This document shows, in pieces, positions 53,574-62,878 of a stretch of 64,000 bases of DNA. Within the stretch, counting starts at the first letter, position 1; each line of letters opens with the position of its first letter. The position numbers were made by a program, and so were the translations under genes. Source of the stretch: JAMXLO01 sp963719805 (GTDB taxonomy: Bacteria > Pseudomonadota > Alphaproteobacteria > Acetobacterales > Acetobacteraceae); NCBI GenBank assembly GCA_963719805.1, contig CAVRDF010000001.1, positions 620,001-684,000 of the forward strand, read 5' to 3'. Under the pieces are notes generated by a model. The model had not been told where the DNA came from, did no database searches, and was given only the letters and a program-made list of their open reading frames with translations.

Positions 53574-54620
53574 TTAGCTGTTCGGGCCGCGCTCCATCGA
53601 CACCGGCTGCCAGCGGCGCAGCTTGGTGTTCTGCAGCACCGCTGGGTTGACGCAACTCATCGGCCACTTGCCTTCGAGCACCAGCGCGAGCTCGCGCCCG
53701 ACGTGCCGCTTGCGCGCCGGATCGAACCGCGCCGATGCGCTCGCCGTGTGCGCGCTGAGGATCACGTTGTCCATCTTGAGGATTGGATTGTTGTTGCCCG
53801 GCGGCTCGATCTCCAGCACGTCGAGACCGGCATAGGCGATCCACTTCTCTTCCAACGCCTTGATCAGCGCGGCTTCCTGCACCGTCGGTCCACGCCCCGT
53901 ATTGATGAAGATCGCCGTCTTCTTCATCAGCTTGAAATGCTTCTCGCCCAGCATGCCTTCCACTTCCGGCCGCGCCGGCGCGTGCATCGAGACGAAGTCG
54001 GACTGCGACAGCACCTCGTCCAGCGTCGATGGAATCACGCCGTGCTCCACCATGACCAGTTCCTCGATGAACGGGTCATACGCCATGATGCGCAGGCCGA
54101 ACGGCTTGGCCCGCTTCGCCACCGCGCGCGCCACATGCCCGAACGAAACCAACCCGAGCGTCTGCCCCATCAGCCGCGGAATATTCAGCAGCGCCGGACG
54201 CCCTTCGCGCCACTTGCCGTCGCGCACCATCTTGTCCTGCTCTATGGCGCGGCGGAACGTTGACAGCAGCAGCATCATCGCGTGGTCGGCGACTTCCTCG
54301 ATGAACGTGTCTGGGCAGTTGGTCACCGGGATGCCGCGCTCGGTCGCTGCCTTCACATCGACGCTGTCGACGCCGACGGATCCCAGGATAATGCCCTTCA
54401 CGCGCGCCGGCAGGCCATCGATGATCTTCTTGGTGATCTTGATGCCCTTGCCGTAGATGGCATCGGCGTCCTGGCAGAACTTGATGAAGCCATCTTCATC
54501 GGTTGGACCTTCGACGATTTCGCAGTCGAGGTGTGCCAGGTCTTCCATCTCCAAATCATAGCCGCCACCGGCGACGGTGAAGCTGGCGCCAGCCGGCGTT
54601 GCGATCTTGTACTTGGCCAA
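53574..54620 (-). CDS. D-2-hydroxyacid dehydrogenase
   Basis: 348 aa from a TTG at 54620, chosen because AAGGAG lies 7 nt upstream; no ATG fits. The NAD motif is LGLVSFGHVARAVAKRAKPFG. The catalytic Arg is in NTGRGPTV, Glu in GLDVLEIEP and His in SAHTASAS. The family reduces 2-oxo acids to D-2-hydroxyacids or the reverse. It is the last gene of the seven-gene operon, 13 bp after the enolase-superfamily gene, so it may handle the keto acid made there. Confidence 0.88.
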   Translation of the reverse strand: MAKYKIATPAGASFTVAGGGYDLEMEDLAHLDCEIVEGPTDEDGFIKFCQDADAIYGKGIKITKKIIDGLPARVKGIILGSVGVDSVDVKAATERGIPVTNCPDTFIEEVADHAMMLLLSTFRRAIEQDKMVRDGKWREGRPALLNIPRLMGQTLGLVSFGHVARAVAKRAKPFGLRIMAYDPFIEELVMVEHGVIPSTLDEVLSQSDFVSMHAPARPEVEGMLGEKHFKLMKKTAIFINTGRGPTVQEAALIKALEEKWIAYAGLDVLEIEPPGNNNPILKMDNVILSAHTASASARFDPARKRHVGRELALVLEGKWPMSCVNPAVLQNTKLRRWQPVSMERGPNS

Positions 54621-54633
54621 GTGTTGTCTCCTT

Positions 54634-55806
54634 CTACTTCGGCGGACGCGCGCGCACCGCCTTCTCATTCACGTCGATGCCCCAGCCGGGGCCTTTCGGT
54701 AACACGAACTCACCGTTCTCAATCGTCGGCACGGTGACATAGAACTCGTCGCGCCACGGCGCGCTGTCGATATCGATCTCCATCACCCGGAAGTTCGGCA
54801 CGACGGCGCTGAACGTCGCGCTGATCGCGCTGCACAGATGCCCATAGAAGTTGTGAGGCGCAACATTAACTTCGTAAACGTCAGCCATCGAGGCGATCTT
54901 CAGCGACTCGTTCAGCCCGTTCCAGATCACGTCGATGATCGCCACGTCGGTCGCGTAGTGATCGAAGAACGGTTTGAACTCCCGCCGGCCGTGCAGCGTC
55001 TCGCATGATGCGATGGGACAGTGCGCGCCACGCTTGATCTCGGCCAGCGCCGGTGCATCGTGCGTGTCGATCTCCAGCCATGTCAGGTTGAACGGCGCAA
55101 CCGCTTGCGCGATACGCTTGAAGCCTTCGGTTTTGAAATTGAAGTTGATGTCGAGATGGATTCCCATCTCTGATCCGACTGCGGCGCGGATGGCGCCGAG
55201 CTGATCGCTGAGGCCGCGCAGAAGGCGGTTGTCCCAGTTCAGCTCCGGCCAACCAGGCGTGCGGCCAAATCCCGGCACATAGGACGCGGTCTTGCCGCCT
55301 TCGATCGGGATGATGTTGGTCTTCAGTGCGCGGAACCCGAGCCGCTTCACCTCTTCCGCGTGCCGCGCCAAATCGTCGTAGTTCTGCAGCGCCGGCACGC
55401 CCATCAGCGCCGCGTTGCGCACGCGGTACGTGCCGAAATGCGACCAATAGACCGGAATGCGTTCGCGGATGGGACCGCCGAACAACGCATAGACCGGCAC
55501 GCCGTACGCCTTGCCGGTGACGTCGAGCAGCGCGTTCTCGATCGCAGCGATTGCCTGCTGGTTGATGCCGCCGCGCGACTGCCGCGTCAACACGTGCAGA
55601 TGCTGGGTGATCTGTTCGTAGCGGCGTGGGTCCTTGCCGATAAGAACCGGCGACAGGCTGCGGATCACGTCCGACAGGCCGAGCGAACCGAAGCTTTCAT
55701 TGAACTCCGACCAGCCGACGATGCCATCGCCGGTGCTGATCTTGAGGAAGGAGAACATGCGCCATCCGGCGTCAGCCTGGAACGTTTCAACCCGCTCGAT
55801 CTTCAT
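54634..55806 (-). CDS. Enolase-superfamily (mandelate racemase/muconate lactonizing) enzyme
   Basis: 390 aa. The N-terminal capping domain is followed by the barrel with metal ligands in IHLDIN, TWLEIDTH and ASCETLHG, and a base His in NVAPHNFYGHL. The second-strand Lys is in FRALKTN, which differs from the usual KxK. This is consistent with an acid-sugar dehydratase or racemase. It sits between the HpaB-like gene and the dehydrogenase. A 109 bp GC-rich gap separates it from HpaB; I see no clear feature in it. Confidence 0.88.
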   Translation of the reverse strand: MKIERVETFQADAGWRMFSFLKISTGDGIVGWSEFNESFGSLGLSDVIRSLSPVLIGKDPRRYEQITQHLHVLTRQSRGGINQQAIAAIENALLDVTGKAYGVPVYALFGGPIRERIPVYWSHFGTYRVRNAALMGVPALQNYDDLARHAEEVKRLGFRALKTNIIPIEGGKTASYVPGFGRTPGWPELNWDNRLLRGLSDQLGAIRAAVGSEMGIHLDINFNFKTEGFKRIAQAVAPFNLTWLEIDTHDAPALAEIKRGAHCPIASCETLHGRREFKPFFDHYATDVAIIDVIWNGLNESLKIASMADVYEVNVAPHNFYGHLCSAISATFSAVVPNFRVMEIDIDSAPWRDEFYVTVPTIENGEFVLPKGPGWGIDVNEKAVRARPPK

Positions 55807-55915
55807 GTTTCCTCCCGCACGGCGGACGGGGGGCTTTCAAGCACGCTCGGCCAAGGGCGGCAAGGCGCAGCAAGTCCGCTCTGCCGCGCAGCGGGGGAGG
55901 GAGCGGGGGTCCGAC

Positions 55916-57346
55916 TTACTCGCGCAGGAATCGGTCCACCAGCCGATCGGCGCGCGTCCGATCGCCTCGCTGGTGCGCATGCATCAGGTTGCGCGGTCCC
56001 GAACCAAGATAGAACCGCTCGTATTGTTCGTTGCGGCTGGCAAGCGCTGTGCCGGCGAAATCCCATGCCAGCCGAAAGATGCGAGCACGCTCCTCCGCAT
56101 CCACGCTGGCACCTCCCAGCATAGCATCCAGCAACGGCCGCAGTTCCGGATTGGCGAACTGAGCCCGCGTCGGCGTCGTCAGCAGATTGTGCGATCCCAA
56201 CTCACGGATGATCTCGTTTACCCGCGGGAACCATCGCGGCAGGCTGGCGCGCAGTGCGATGAGCGGCCGCACATCCGGCAGCCACACGCCATTGCTGTAT
56301 TCGCGCGCGTCAACTTCCGACGCGCGGATCGCCGAGCGGGCAAACTCCGCGAAGGCCCAGATCTCACCCAGCATCTGCAAAGCCGGCGGCAGCGAGGCAT
56401 TGATCGCCTCGGCCATGCGCGATGCGATCCCCCAAGCGAACGTCAACTTGGTCTCCGCCCGGATCATCGCTTGCTGCATGATGTTGGGCCACCAGGCGCC
56501 ACGCAGGATGCCGTTGTAAACCGCTAGATTGCCATCGATGAACACGCGGTCGCGCGGCACCTCGACGTTGTCGAAGATCACCAGCGCGTCCTGTTCATCG
56601 AACCGGCTGGAGAACGGATGATCGAATGCGTTGCCCGGCAGCGACACGCTGTCGCGGCACAGGAACTTCAGGCCCGGCGTGGCCATCGGAATGGCGAAGC
56701 TGAGCGCATGCAGCGGATTGGCGTCCGGCATCGGTGCCGCCGGATACACTGCGATCTCGTCAGCGAATGGCGCCAGCGTTGCCAGCACCCGAACGCCGCG
56801 CACGACGATGCCATGGTCGGTCTCGGCCACCTTGTGCAGCGAGACCTGGTCCATGCCGAGCGGCACCGCACCCCTCGCACGATCCGTCGTCGGGTGAATG
56901 ATAGCGTGCGTCAGAGACAGATCGGCCCGCGCCATATGCTTCTGGTAGCGGATCAGGTTCTCCGCGCCCCGCTCGTTTCCGTTGAGCGACCACTCGTCAT
57001 GGCAGCCGGCAAAGCCAGCGTAGGTCACGTTGACGTAGTCCGGCGTGCGCCCCATCAGCCCGACAGTGCACTCGGCAATCGCCTGTAAACCGGCATGCCG
57101 GCGCTCCAGGTCCGCGCGCGACCGCGGAATCATGTGGCTGACGTTGATCCGCTCGCCGGTCTCTGGATCAGGCATCAGGCAGACATTGGCGCGCTGATGC
57201 TGCAGGTCGAATACACCGGCAATGGCATGCGCGGCGCCGGTCAGCGCCGGATGCGTGGCGGCGTCCGCGATGCGCTCACCGCCGAGCCACACCTCGCGCC
57301 CATCCTTCAATCCCCGTAAGTACTGCTCACCCGTGCGCGCAGGCAT
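55916..57346 (-). CDS. 4-hydroxyphenylacetate 3-monooxygenase (HpaB)-family oxygenase
   Basis: 476 aa, normal for HpaB. It opens with RTGEQYLRGLKDGREVWLGGERI and contains YVNVTYAGFAGC, THAIIHPTTDRAR, FDNVEVPRDRVFI (the flavin-site strand) and ELGSHNLLTTPTRAQF. It uses FADH2 supplied by a reductase (HpaC) to hydroxylate phenols. No hpaC is in the window. Here it lies within an operon for a sugar-type ABC importer, which is unusual. Confidence 0.88.
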   Translation of the reverse strand: MPARTGEQYLRGLKDGREVWLGGERIADAATHPALTGAAHAIAGVFDLQHQRANVCLMPDPETGERINVSHMIPRSRADLERRHAGLQAIAECTVGLMGRTPDYVNVTYAGFAGCHDEWSLNGNERGAENLIRYQKHMARADLSLTHAIIHPTTDRARGAVPLGMDQVSLHKVAETDHGIVVRGVRVLATLAPFADEIAVYPAAPMPDANPLHALSFAIPMATPGLKFLCRDSVSLPGNAFDHPFSSRFDEQDALVIFDNVEVPRDRVFIDGNLAVYNGILRGAWWPNIMQQAMIRAETKLTFAWGIASRMAEAINASLPPALQMLGEIWAFAEFARSAIRASEVDAREYSNGVWLPDVRPLIALRASLPRWFPRVNEIIRELGSHNLLTTPTRAQFANPELRPLLDAMLGGASVDAEERARIFRLAWDFAGTALASRNEQYERFYLGSGPRNLMHAHQRGDRTRADRLVDRFLRE

Positions 57347-57414
57347 GCCTCACTCTCCGTCTGCACTCGCTCCGCCCTCGGGGGCAAAGAGGGCAGGGTG
57401 AGGTGGGGAAGCTG

Positions 57415-58353
57415 CTATTCCTTGACCGCTCCGGTCATCGACGAGACGTAGTACTCGACGAAGAACGAGTAGATCAACGCCACCGGTACAGATCCCAGCA
57501 ACGAGCCGGCCATCAGCGCGCCCCACTGATACACATCGCCGGTCACCAATTCGGTCAGGATCGCCACCGGTACTGTCTTCTTGTCGGTCGATTGAATGAA
57601 CGCCAGCGCGTAGATGAACTCGTTCCAGCTCAACGTGAACGCGAAGATGCCGGCTGAGATCAGCCCTGGCACCGCCAGCGGCAAGGTGATGCGCCGCAGG
57701 ATCTGCACACGCGACGCACCGTCGATCAGCGCGCATTCCTCCAGCTCATAGGGGATCGACTTGAAGTAACCGATGAGCAGCCAGGTGCAGAACGGCACCA
57801 GGAAAGTCGGATAGGTGAGGATCAGTGCCACCGGGTTGTCGAACAGCCCGAACTGATAGATCAGGGTCGCCAATGGAATGAACAGGATCGACGGCGGCAC
57901 CAGATACGCAAGATAAATCGCCAGGCCGACATGCTGCGCGCCCTTGAACCGCAGCCGCTCGATTGCATAGGCGGCCAGCACGCTGGAACCGACGGACAGG
58001 AACGTCGAGGCGACCGCGATCCCCATGGTGATCAACAGCCAGCGCGGATAGTTGGTCTGGAACAGCAGGACTTCGATGTTGTGGAGTGTCGGCGAATGCA
58101 CCCAGAACGGATTGTACTGCTTGTAGTCGTACATCTCGTAGTCGGGTTTGAACGCCGTGATGGCCATCCAGTAGAACGGGAACAGCAGCACGATGACGAA
58201 CAGCGCCAGCGGAATGTAGACCGTGATCGTGGTGCGCAGCCGCGAATCCCACGACAATCTCTCGGGGCGATCGATCAGACGCGGGCCGGCGGCCTCGAGT
58301 TCGGCGGCAACCTCGCTGATCTCCTGATCGGCACGGACAATGCCATCAGTCAT
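57415..58353 (-). CDS. CUT1 carbohydrate ABC transporter permease
   Basis: 312 aa with six TM segments and the EAA loop in ELEECALIDGASRVQILRRITLPLAVPGLI, the docking site for the ATPase. It is the second permease (MalG-like) of the system. It overlaps the preceding permease gene by 8 bp. Confidence 0.93.
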   Translation of the reverse strand: MTDGIVRADQEISEVAAELEAAGPRLIDRPERLSWDSRLRTTITVYIPLALFVIVLLFPFYWMAITAFKPDYEMYDYKQYNPFWVHSPTLHNIEVLLFQTNYPRWLLITMGIAVASTFLSVGSSVLAAYAIERLRFKGAQHVGLAIYLAYLVPPSILFIPLATLIYQFGLFDNPVALILTYPTFLVPFCTWLLIGYFKSIPYELEECALIDGASRVQILRRITLPLAVPGLISAGIFAFTLSWNEFIYALAFIQSTDKKTVPVAILTELVTGDVYQWGALMAGSLLGSVPVALIYSFFVEYYVSSMTGAVKE

Positions 58354-59311
58354 TCGCTTCGCCTTGCTGCCACTTGCGGCGGCCGACGCCGAAGAAGCAC
58401 AGCAGCGTGGCGCCGATCAGGAACGGGATCATCGAGACGGCGATCGCCGCGCCCTCGCCAAGCTGAGCGCCGGGAATAGCGCGCTGGAAAGCCAGCGTGC
58501 CCATCAGGTGCGTGGTGTTGAACGGGCCGCCGCGGGTGATCGCGTAGACCAGTTGGAAGTCGGAGAAAGTGAACAGAACCGAAAGGGTCAGCGCCACGGC
58601 AAGGATCGGCATCAGCAGCGGCACGGTGATGCGGCGGAACTTTTGCCAACCGCTCGCGCCATCGAGCAGCGCGGCTTCATACAACGATGGCGAAATGGTC
58701 TGCAGGCCCGCCAACAGCGTGATCGCGACGAAGGGAATGCCGCGCCAGATATTGGCGACAATCAGCGACCAACGGGCCGGCCAGGGCGTGCCAAGGAAAT
58801 TGATATAGGTGCTGCGCAGGTGCAGCACGTCCACGATGATGTAAGAGACGATGGAGAACTGCGGCGAATAGATCCACCACCACGCGATCGCCGACAGCAC
58901 CGTGGGAACAATCCAGGGCAGCAGCACGATGGCGCGGAGGAACGCCTTCCAGGGAATGTGGTGGTTCAGCAGCAGCGCCAGCCACAGGCCCAACGCGAAT
59001 TTTCCCGCTGTCGCCACGACCGTATAGAAGATCGTGTTTGTCACCGACATCCAGAACACCGGGTCGTCCCACAGTGCTACGAAGTTGTCGAAGCCGATGA
59101 AATCGCCTGGCTGGCCGATGGTGGCGTCGGTCATCGACAGCCAGAGGCCGAGGCCAAGCGGGTAGGTAAGGAATACCACCAACAGCCCGATTGTTGGCAG
59201 CATGCACAGGAATACCAGGAACGGCTTGTAGTCGAACAGCTTTGTGACCCAGCCATCCGGCTTGCGGGTGAACCGGATGTGTTGCAGTCCGACGTCTACT
59301 GTTGCGTCCAT
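58346..59311 (-). CDS. CUT1 carbohydrate ABC transporter permease
   Basis: 321 aa with six TM segments after a cytoplasmic N-terminus. The EAA loop is LYEAALLDGASGWQKFRRITVPLLMPIL. MalF/UgpA-like; it forms a heterodimer with the permease encoded next, whose start overlaps its end. It lies 76 bp downstream of the binding-protein gene. Confidence 0.93.
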   Translation of the reverse strand: MDATVDVGLQHIRFTRKPDGWVTKLFDYKPFLVFLCMLPTIGLLVVFLTYPLGLGLWLSMTDATIGQPGDFIGFDNFVALWDDPVFWMSVTNTIFYTVVATAGKFALGLWLALLLNHHIPWKAFLRAIVLLPWIVPTVLSAIAWWWIYSPQFSIVSYIIVDVLHLRSTYINFLGTPWPARWSLIVANIWRGIPFVAITLLAGLQTISPSLYEAALLDGASGWQKFRRITVPLLMPILAVALTLSVLFTFSDFQLVYAITRGGPFNTTHLMGTLAFQRAIPGAQLGEGAAIAVSMIPFLIGATLLCFFGVGRRKWQQGEAND

Positions 59312-59387
59312 GGCTCTCCGCGGGTTGGCAATCCCGCCCTTCGGCCCGAGCGCCGCCGACCATCGGCGACGCCCGGCGCGTTACGTG

Positions 59388-60734
59388 TCAGGCTTTCCTA
59401 TAGTAGCGTTCGGCTGCTTTTGCCGCCTGCTTTGCCGCGGCTTCCGGCGTTGCATTGCCTGTGACCACGGAAGCGAACATGTCCACCACTGTGTAGTTGG
59501 CGATCACAGCGGCGGACGCGGCGCTGATCGGTCCCTTGTAGCCGTCGTAGAATGGCGAATCCAACGCACCGGCATACGGCTTCAGTTTCGGGTCCGATGC
59601 CCAGAACTTCATCTTGGAATAGGCCTTCAGCGGCTGGCACCAGTAGCCGAGGCAACTCGATAGCCAAACGCCATACTGGTCGGCTTCCATCATGAAGCGC
59701 AGGTATTCCTTGGCGGCGTTCGGATACTTGCTGGTCTTGAACAGCATCGCGCTGATCGGCGCCGCGGACATCGGCTTGCGCTTTGATTCGCCCCATGGCG
59801 TGTCCTGCGTGAAGGTATCGGCGGCCATCGCGTTCACCTTCGCATCGGGCGACTTCAGCATCGAGTAGTAGAGCGACACACCGTTGAAGGTCATGCCGAT
59901 CGCGCCAGACTGGTAGGCTTGGTTGTTGCCCACGTCGTTCCAGGTCAGGGTGCCCGGGATCATGGTCTTTTGCAGCTCGGTCGCATATTTCAGCGCGGCG
60001 ATCGTCTCCTTGGAGTCGAGCGCGACCTTGCCATGCTCGTCCACCACGAAAGCATTGTGCGTCCACAGAAGCCACTCGGAATAGCCGTTGGCGTCGCCGA
60101 GCGCGTGGCCGAGTGACATGCCCCAGGGGTGCCCCGCCTTCTGCAGCTTCTGGCAGAGGTCGAGGAACTTATCGAGGTCGTTAGGAATTTCGGTATAGCC
60201 GACCTCATTGACCCAGGACTTGCGATACAGAACCGGCCCGTCGCCGCCGCCGAGCGGCAGGGCGATCCAGTCTTTGGTATTCCACTTCCGGCCATACAGC
60301 AGCGCGAGGTCGTACCAGCCACCGTACTTGGCGCCGAGGTATTCGGCCAGATCGGTCATGTCGACCAGCTTGTCGGTGTAGATGTGCGGATCGGCACCAA
60401 AGCTCACGAACAGGTCGGCGCCGGCGCCGGTATTGGCGATCACGGCAAGCTGCGGGCGGAGATCTTCCCAGCTCACGAAGTCGACCTTCACGTCGACGCC
60501 GGTCTTTTCGGTGAACTTCTTGGTATTTTCCTTCCAGACGATTTCATCCGGGTCGATGAACTTCGCCGGCCGGATCATGTGCAGGGAGGCACCTTGCTCG
60601 ATCTTGTACTCGGGCGCCTTCACGTTTGCCGTTGGCACGTCGTCGACTGCTGCGCGTGCCCCGATGATCGGGATCGACGCCGCTCCTAGCGCCGCCGCGC
60701 CAAGTGCCAGTGAATCACGCCGCGTGATTGTCAT
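59388..60734 (-). CDS. Extracellular solute-binding protein, Tat-type signal
   Basis: 448 aa. The N-terminus MTITRRDSLALGAAALGA is a twin-arginine leader and the mature part is periplasmic. Family-1 binding protein features are present, such as GADLFVSFGADPHIYTDKLVDMTDLAEYLG and WIALPLGGGDGPVLYRK. Sugar or glycerol-phosphate binding is typical of CUT1. The ligand cannot be read from sequence. The 48 bp between it and the ATPase gene carries its ribosome site. Confidence 0.92.
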   Translation of the reverse strand: MTITRRDSLALGAAALGAASIPIIGARAAVDDVPTANVKAPEYKIEQGASLHMIRPAKFIDPDEIVWKENTKKFTEKTGVDVKVDFVSWEDLRPQLAVIANTGAGADLFVSFGADPHIYTDKLVDMTDLAEYLGAKYGGWYDLALLYGRKWNTKDWIALPLGGGDGPVLYRKSWVNEVGYTEIPNDLDKFLDLCQKLQKAGHPWGMSLGHALGDANGYSEWLLWTHNAFVVDEHGKVALDSKETIAALKYATELQKTMIPGTLTWNDVGNNQAYQSGAIGMTFNGVSLYYSMLKSPDAKVNAMAADTFTQDTPWGESKRKPMSAAPISAMLFKTSKYPNAAKEYLRFMMEADQYGVWLSSCLGYWCQPLKAYSKMKFWASDPKLKPYAGALDSPFYDGYKGPISAASAAVIANYTVVDMFASVVTGNATPEAAAKQAAKAAERYYRKA

Positions 60735-60782
60735 TTGATAGTTTCCTCCCTGGTTGCCGGCTGTATTCCGCCATACTGCCTG

Positions 60783-61841
60783 TCAGCCGGCAAGCCGCTG
60801 TCCGGTGCCGGCATCGAACAGATGCACCAGCGAAGAATCCGGCGTGATGCGGATGGTTTCGCCCGGTTTGGCGGATACGCGTTCGCGGAAGGCACAGAGC
60901 ACCGAAGCTCCGGCGAACTCGGCGAGCACCTGCGTTTCCGAGCCGGTCGGCTCGACAACGTGGACTTTGGCGGGAAGGCCATCAGGATTGAGCTGGAAGT
61001 GTTCCGGACGCACGCCGTAAACGGCGGGCTTGCCGTCCGAGCCGTCGGTGCTTCGGGGCAACGGCAGTGCGGTCCCGCCATCCGCGTGGAACGCCCCGCC
61101 TTCTACTCGGCCTTTCAGGAAATTCATCGCCGGCGAGCCAATGAAGCCTGCGACGAACAGGTTGTTTGGCCGATCGTAAAGCTCCAATGGTGCGCCGATT
61201 TGCTCCACGTTGCCGGAATTCATCACCACGATCTTGTCAGCCATTGTCATCGCCTCGATCTGGTCGTGCGTGACATAGACGGTGGTGGTAGCAAGGCGCT
61301 GGTGCAGTTCCTTGATCTCGGCGCGCATGGCAACCCGAAGCTTGGCGTCAAGGTTGGACAGCGGTTCGTCGAACAGGAATACCTGCGGGTCGCGCACGAT
61401 TGCGCGGCCCATCGCAACGCGCTGGCGCTGGCCGCCGGATAGCTGACGGGGATAGCGGTTAAGATAAGGACTCAGACCAAGGATTTGCGCGGCGCGCTGC
61501 ACCTGCTGGTCGATCGACGCCTTCGGCACCTTCGCCAGCGACAGTGAAAAGGCCATGTTGTCGCGCACCGTCATGTGCGGATACAGCGCGTAGTTCTGGA
61601 ACACCATGGCGATGTCGCGTTCTTTTGGCGCGACGTTGTTCACCACGCGGTTGGCGATGGCGATCTCGCCAGCGGAAATGTTCTCCAGGCCAGCGATCAT
61701 CCGCAGCAGCGTGGATTTGCCGCAGCCTGATGGCCCAACCAGAATGACGAATTCGCCGTCCTCGATCTCGACGCTGACGCCGTGCAGCACTTCGGTGGAG
61801 CCGAAGGCCTTCCGTACATTGCGGATAGAAACGTTGGCCAT
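60783..61841 (-). CDS. CUT1 ABC transporter ATPase (UgpC/MsmX type)
   Basis: 352 aa. Walker A is GPSGCGKSTLLRMIAG, the signature is LSGGQRQRVAMGRAIV, Walker B is VFLFDEPLSNLDAKL and the switch His is in VYVTHDQ. A TOBE-type C-terminal domain follows. It is the first gene of the seven-gene catabolic operon and powers the permeases encoded at 57415 and 58346. Confidence 0.95.
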   Translation of the reverse strand: MANVSIRNVRKAFGSTEVLHGVSVEIEDGEFVILVGPSGCGKSTLLRMIAGLENISAGEIAIANRVVNNVAPKERDIAMVFQNYALYPHMTVRDNMAFSLSLAKVPKASIDQQVQRAAQILGLSPYLNRYPRQLSGGQRQRVAMGRAIVRDPQVFLFDEPLSNLDAKLRVAMRAEIKELHQRLATTTVYVTHDQIEAMTMADKIVVMNSGNVEQIGAPLELYDRPNNLFVAGFIGSPAMNFLKGRVEGGAFHADGGTALPLPRSTDGSDGKPAVYGVRPEHFQLNPDGLPAKVHVVEPTGSETQVLAEFAGASVLCAFRERVSAKPGETIRITPDSSLVHLFDAGTGQRLAG

Positions 61842-61867
61842 TGTGTTGTTGAACGTCCCTCGCTTAC

Positions 61868-61945
61868 GTCATGGCCGGGCTTAACCCGGCCAATTTCCTC
61901 GATGGTCTATCCAGGACGCGGATGGCTGGGTCAAGCCCGCGTCGC
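61868..61945. repeat. Pair of REP-like hairpin units
   Basis: Unit one (61871-61892) is ATGGCCGGG CTTAA CCCGGCCA, a near-perfect stem of the MAGTSPAMT family. Unit two (61917-61945) is a degraded inverted copy, GATGGCTGGG TCAAG CCC, missing part of its right arm. They lie upstream of the ABC operon and next to the secretin remnant. Confidence 0.7.
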
Positions 61946-61951
61946 CGACTA

Positions 61952-62816
61952 TCAAGTCGAGGGTAACAGGCTCATCGGGAATACGACCGCCCTCGCAGCG
62001 ACATCAAGCGCACCAGACAGCTTGGTGTCCGCGTCGGGGTCTAGTCCCGCGGCTCGGACATTAGCCGCCAGCGCGCGGCGGAAGGCGGCCGCTTCGGCCG
62101 GTGGAAATCCGCCCTGGCCAGGTATACCCGAGGCACTGGCGCCGGCGCTTCGCGGCGTCATCAGGATCAACACTGAGTTTTTGGCCTCAGCAGAGGTTTT
62201 TTGACTGAGCAGAAGACTCCCGATGGGCAGCTCGGCAAGAAGCGGAACCTGATTGGCCTGTCGATCGGTTTCGCGCTCCGTATTGCCAGACAGGATCAAT
62301 GTTTCGCCCAGCTTCATCAGCACGCTGGCGGTCACAGTATTGCGAGCGGTCAGTACCTGATTGGTGAAGCCAATCTGAGTTTGCCCTTGTGGCTCGAACG
62401 TTGAGCGTGAAGCGCGGACCGACAGCAGGATGGTGTCGGGGTCGATAAACGCGGGAACCACAACCAGTTCGACGCCGGCCGGAATCTCGATGAAGCTGCT
62501 GCCGCCGTAGGTCCCACCGGGAAGACCCGCAACCACCGCCTGACCGCTGAAGAAACGCGAAGATCGACGGTCCAGCGCCACCAAGGTCGGCCGGGCGACA
62601 ACCTCGCTCCTGTTGCAGAATGCATTGGCGGTGTTGAGTGAATAGTTGATGCCGCCAGCAGGAGTCCGGCTCTGGCGATGATGGTAGTCGTGCTGGCGGA
62701 TGGGGCGTTGTACGATGAAATACTTTGATGCGTAATCGAACCATTGAGCCCAAGACGGCCGTCGGAGCCGCAGGCGGCAAGCGCCAGGCCAGCGGCAAAA
62801 TCCATAGAACGCGCAT
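61952..62816 (-). pseudogene. Secretin (type II/IV pilus type) pseudogene with internal deletion
   Basis: The 3' two-thirds reads as a secretin core: GGINYSLNTANAF, EVVARPTLVALDRRSSRFFSG, GGSSFIEIPAGVELVVVPAFIDPD, then VLMKLGETLILSG and VPLLAELPIGSLL. The start at 62816 (MRVLWILPLA) and, one frame away, the lipobox GLALAACGSDGRLG are the remains of a lipoprotein N-terminus. The parts are in different frames, and the long N-domains of a complete secretin (usually 400-600 aa) are missing. The region 62585-62878 contains only these broken pieces. Confidence 0.65.
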
Positions 62817-62878
62817 GGCTCCGAGGCGCTTCACTTGCCGATCGCCGCCATTCGCCCCTTCGACTGCGTGCCTGCCGC

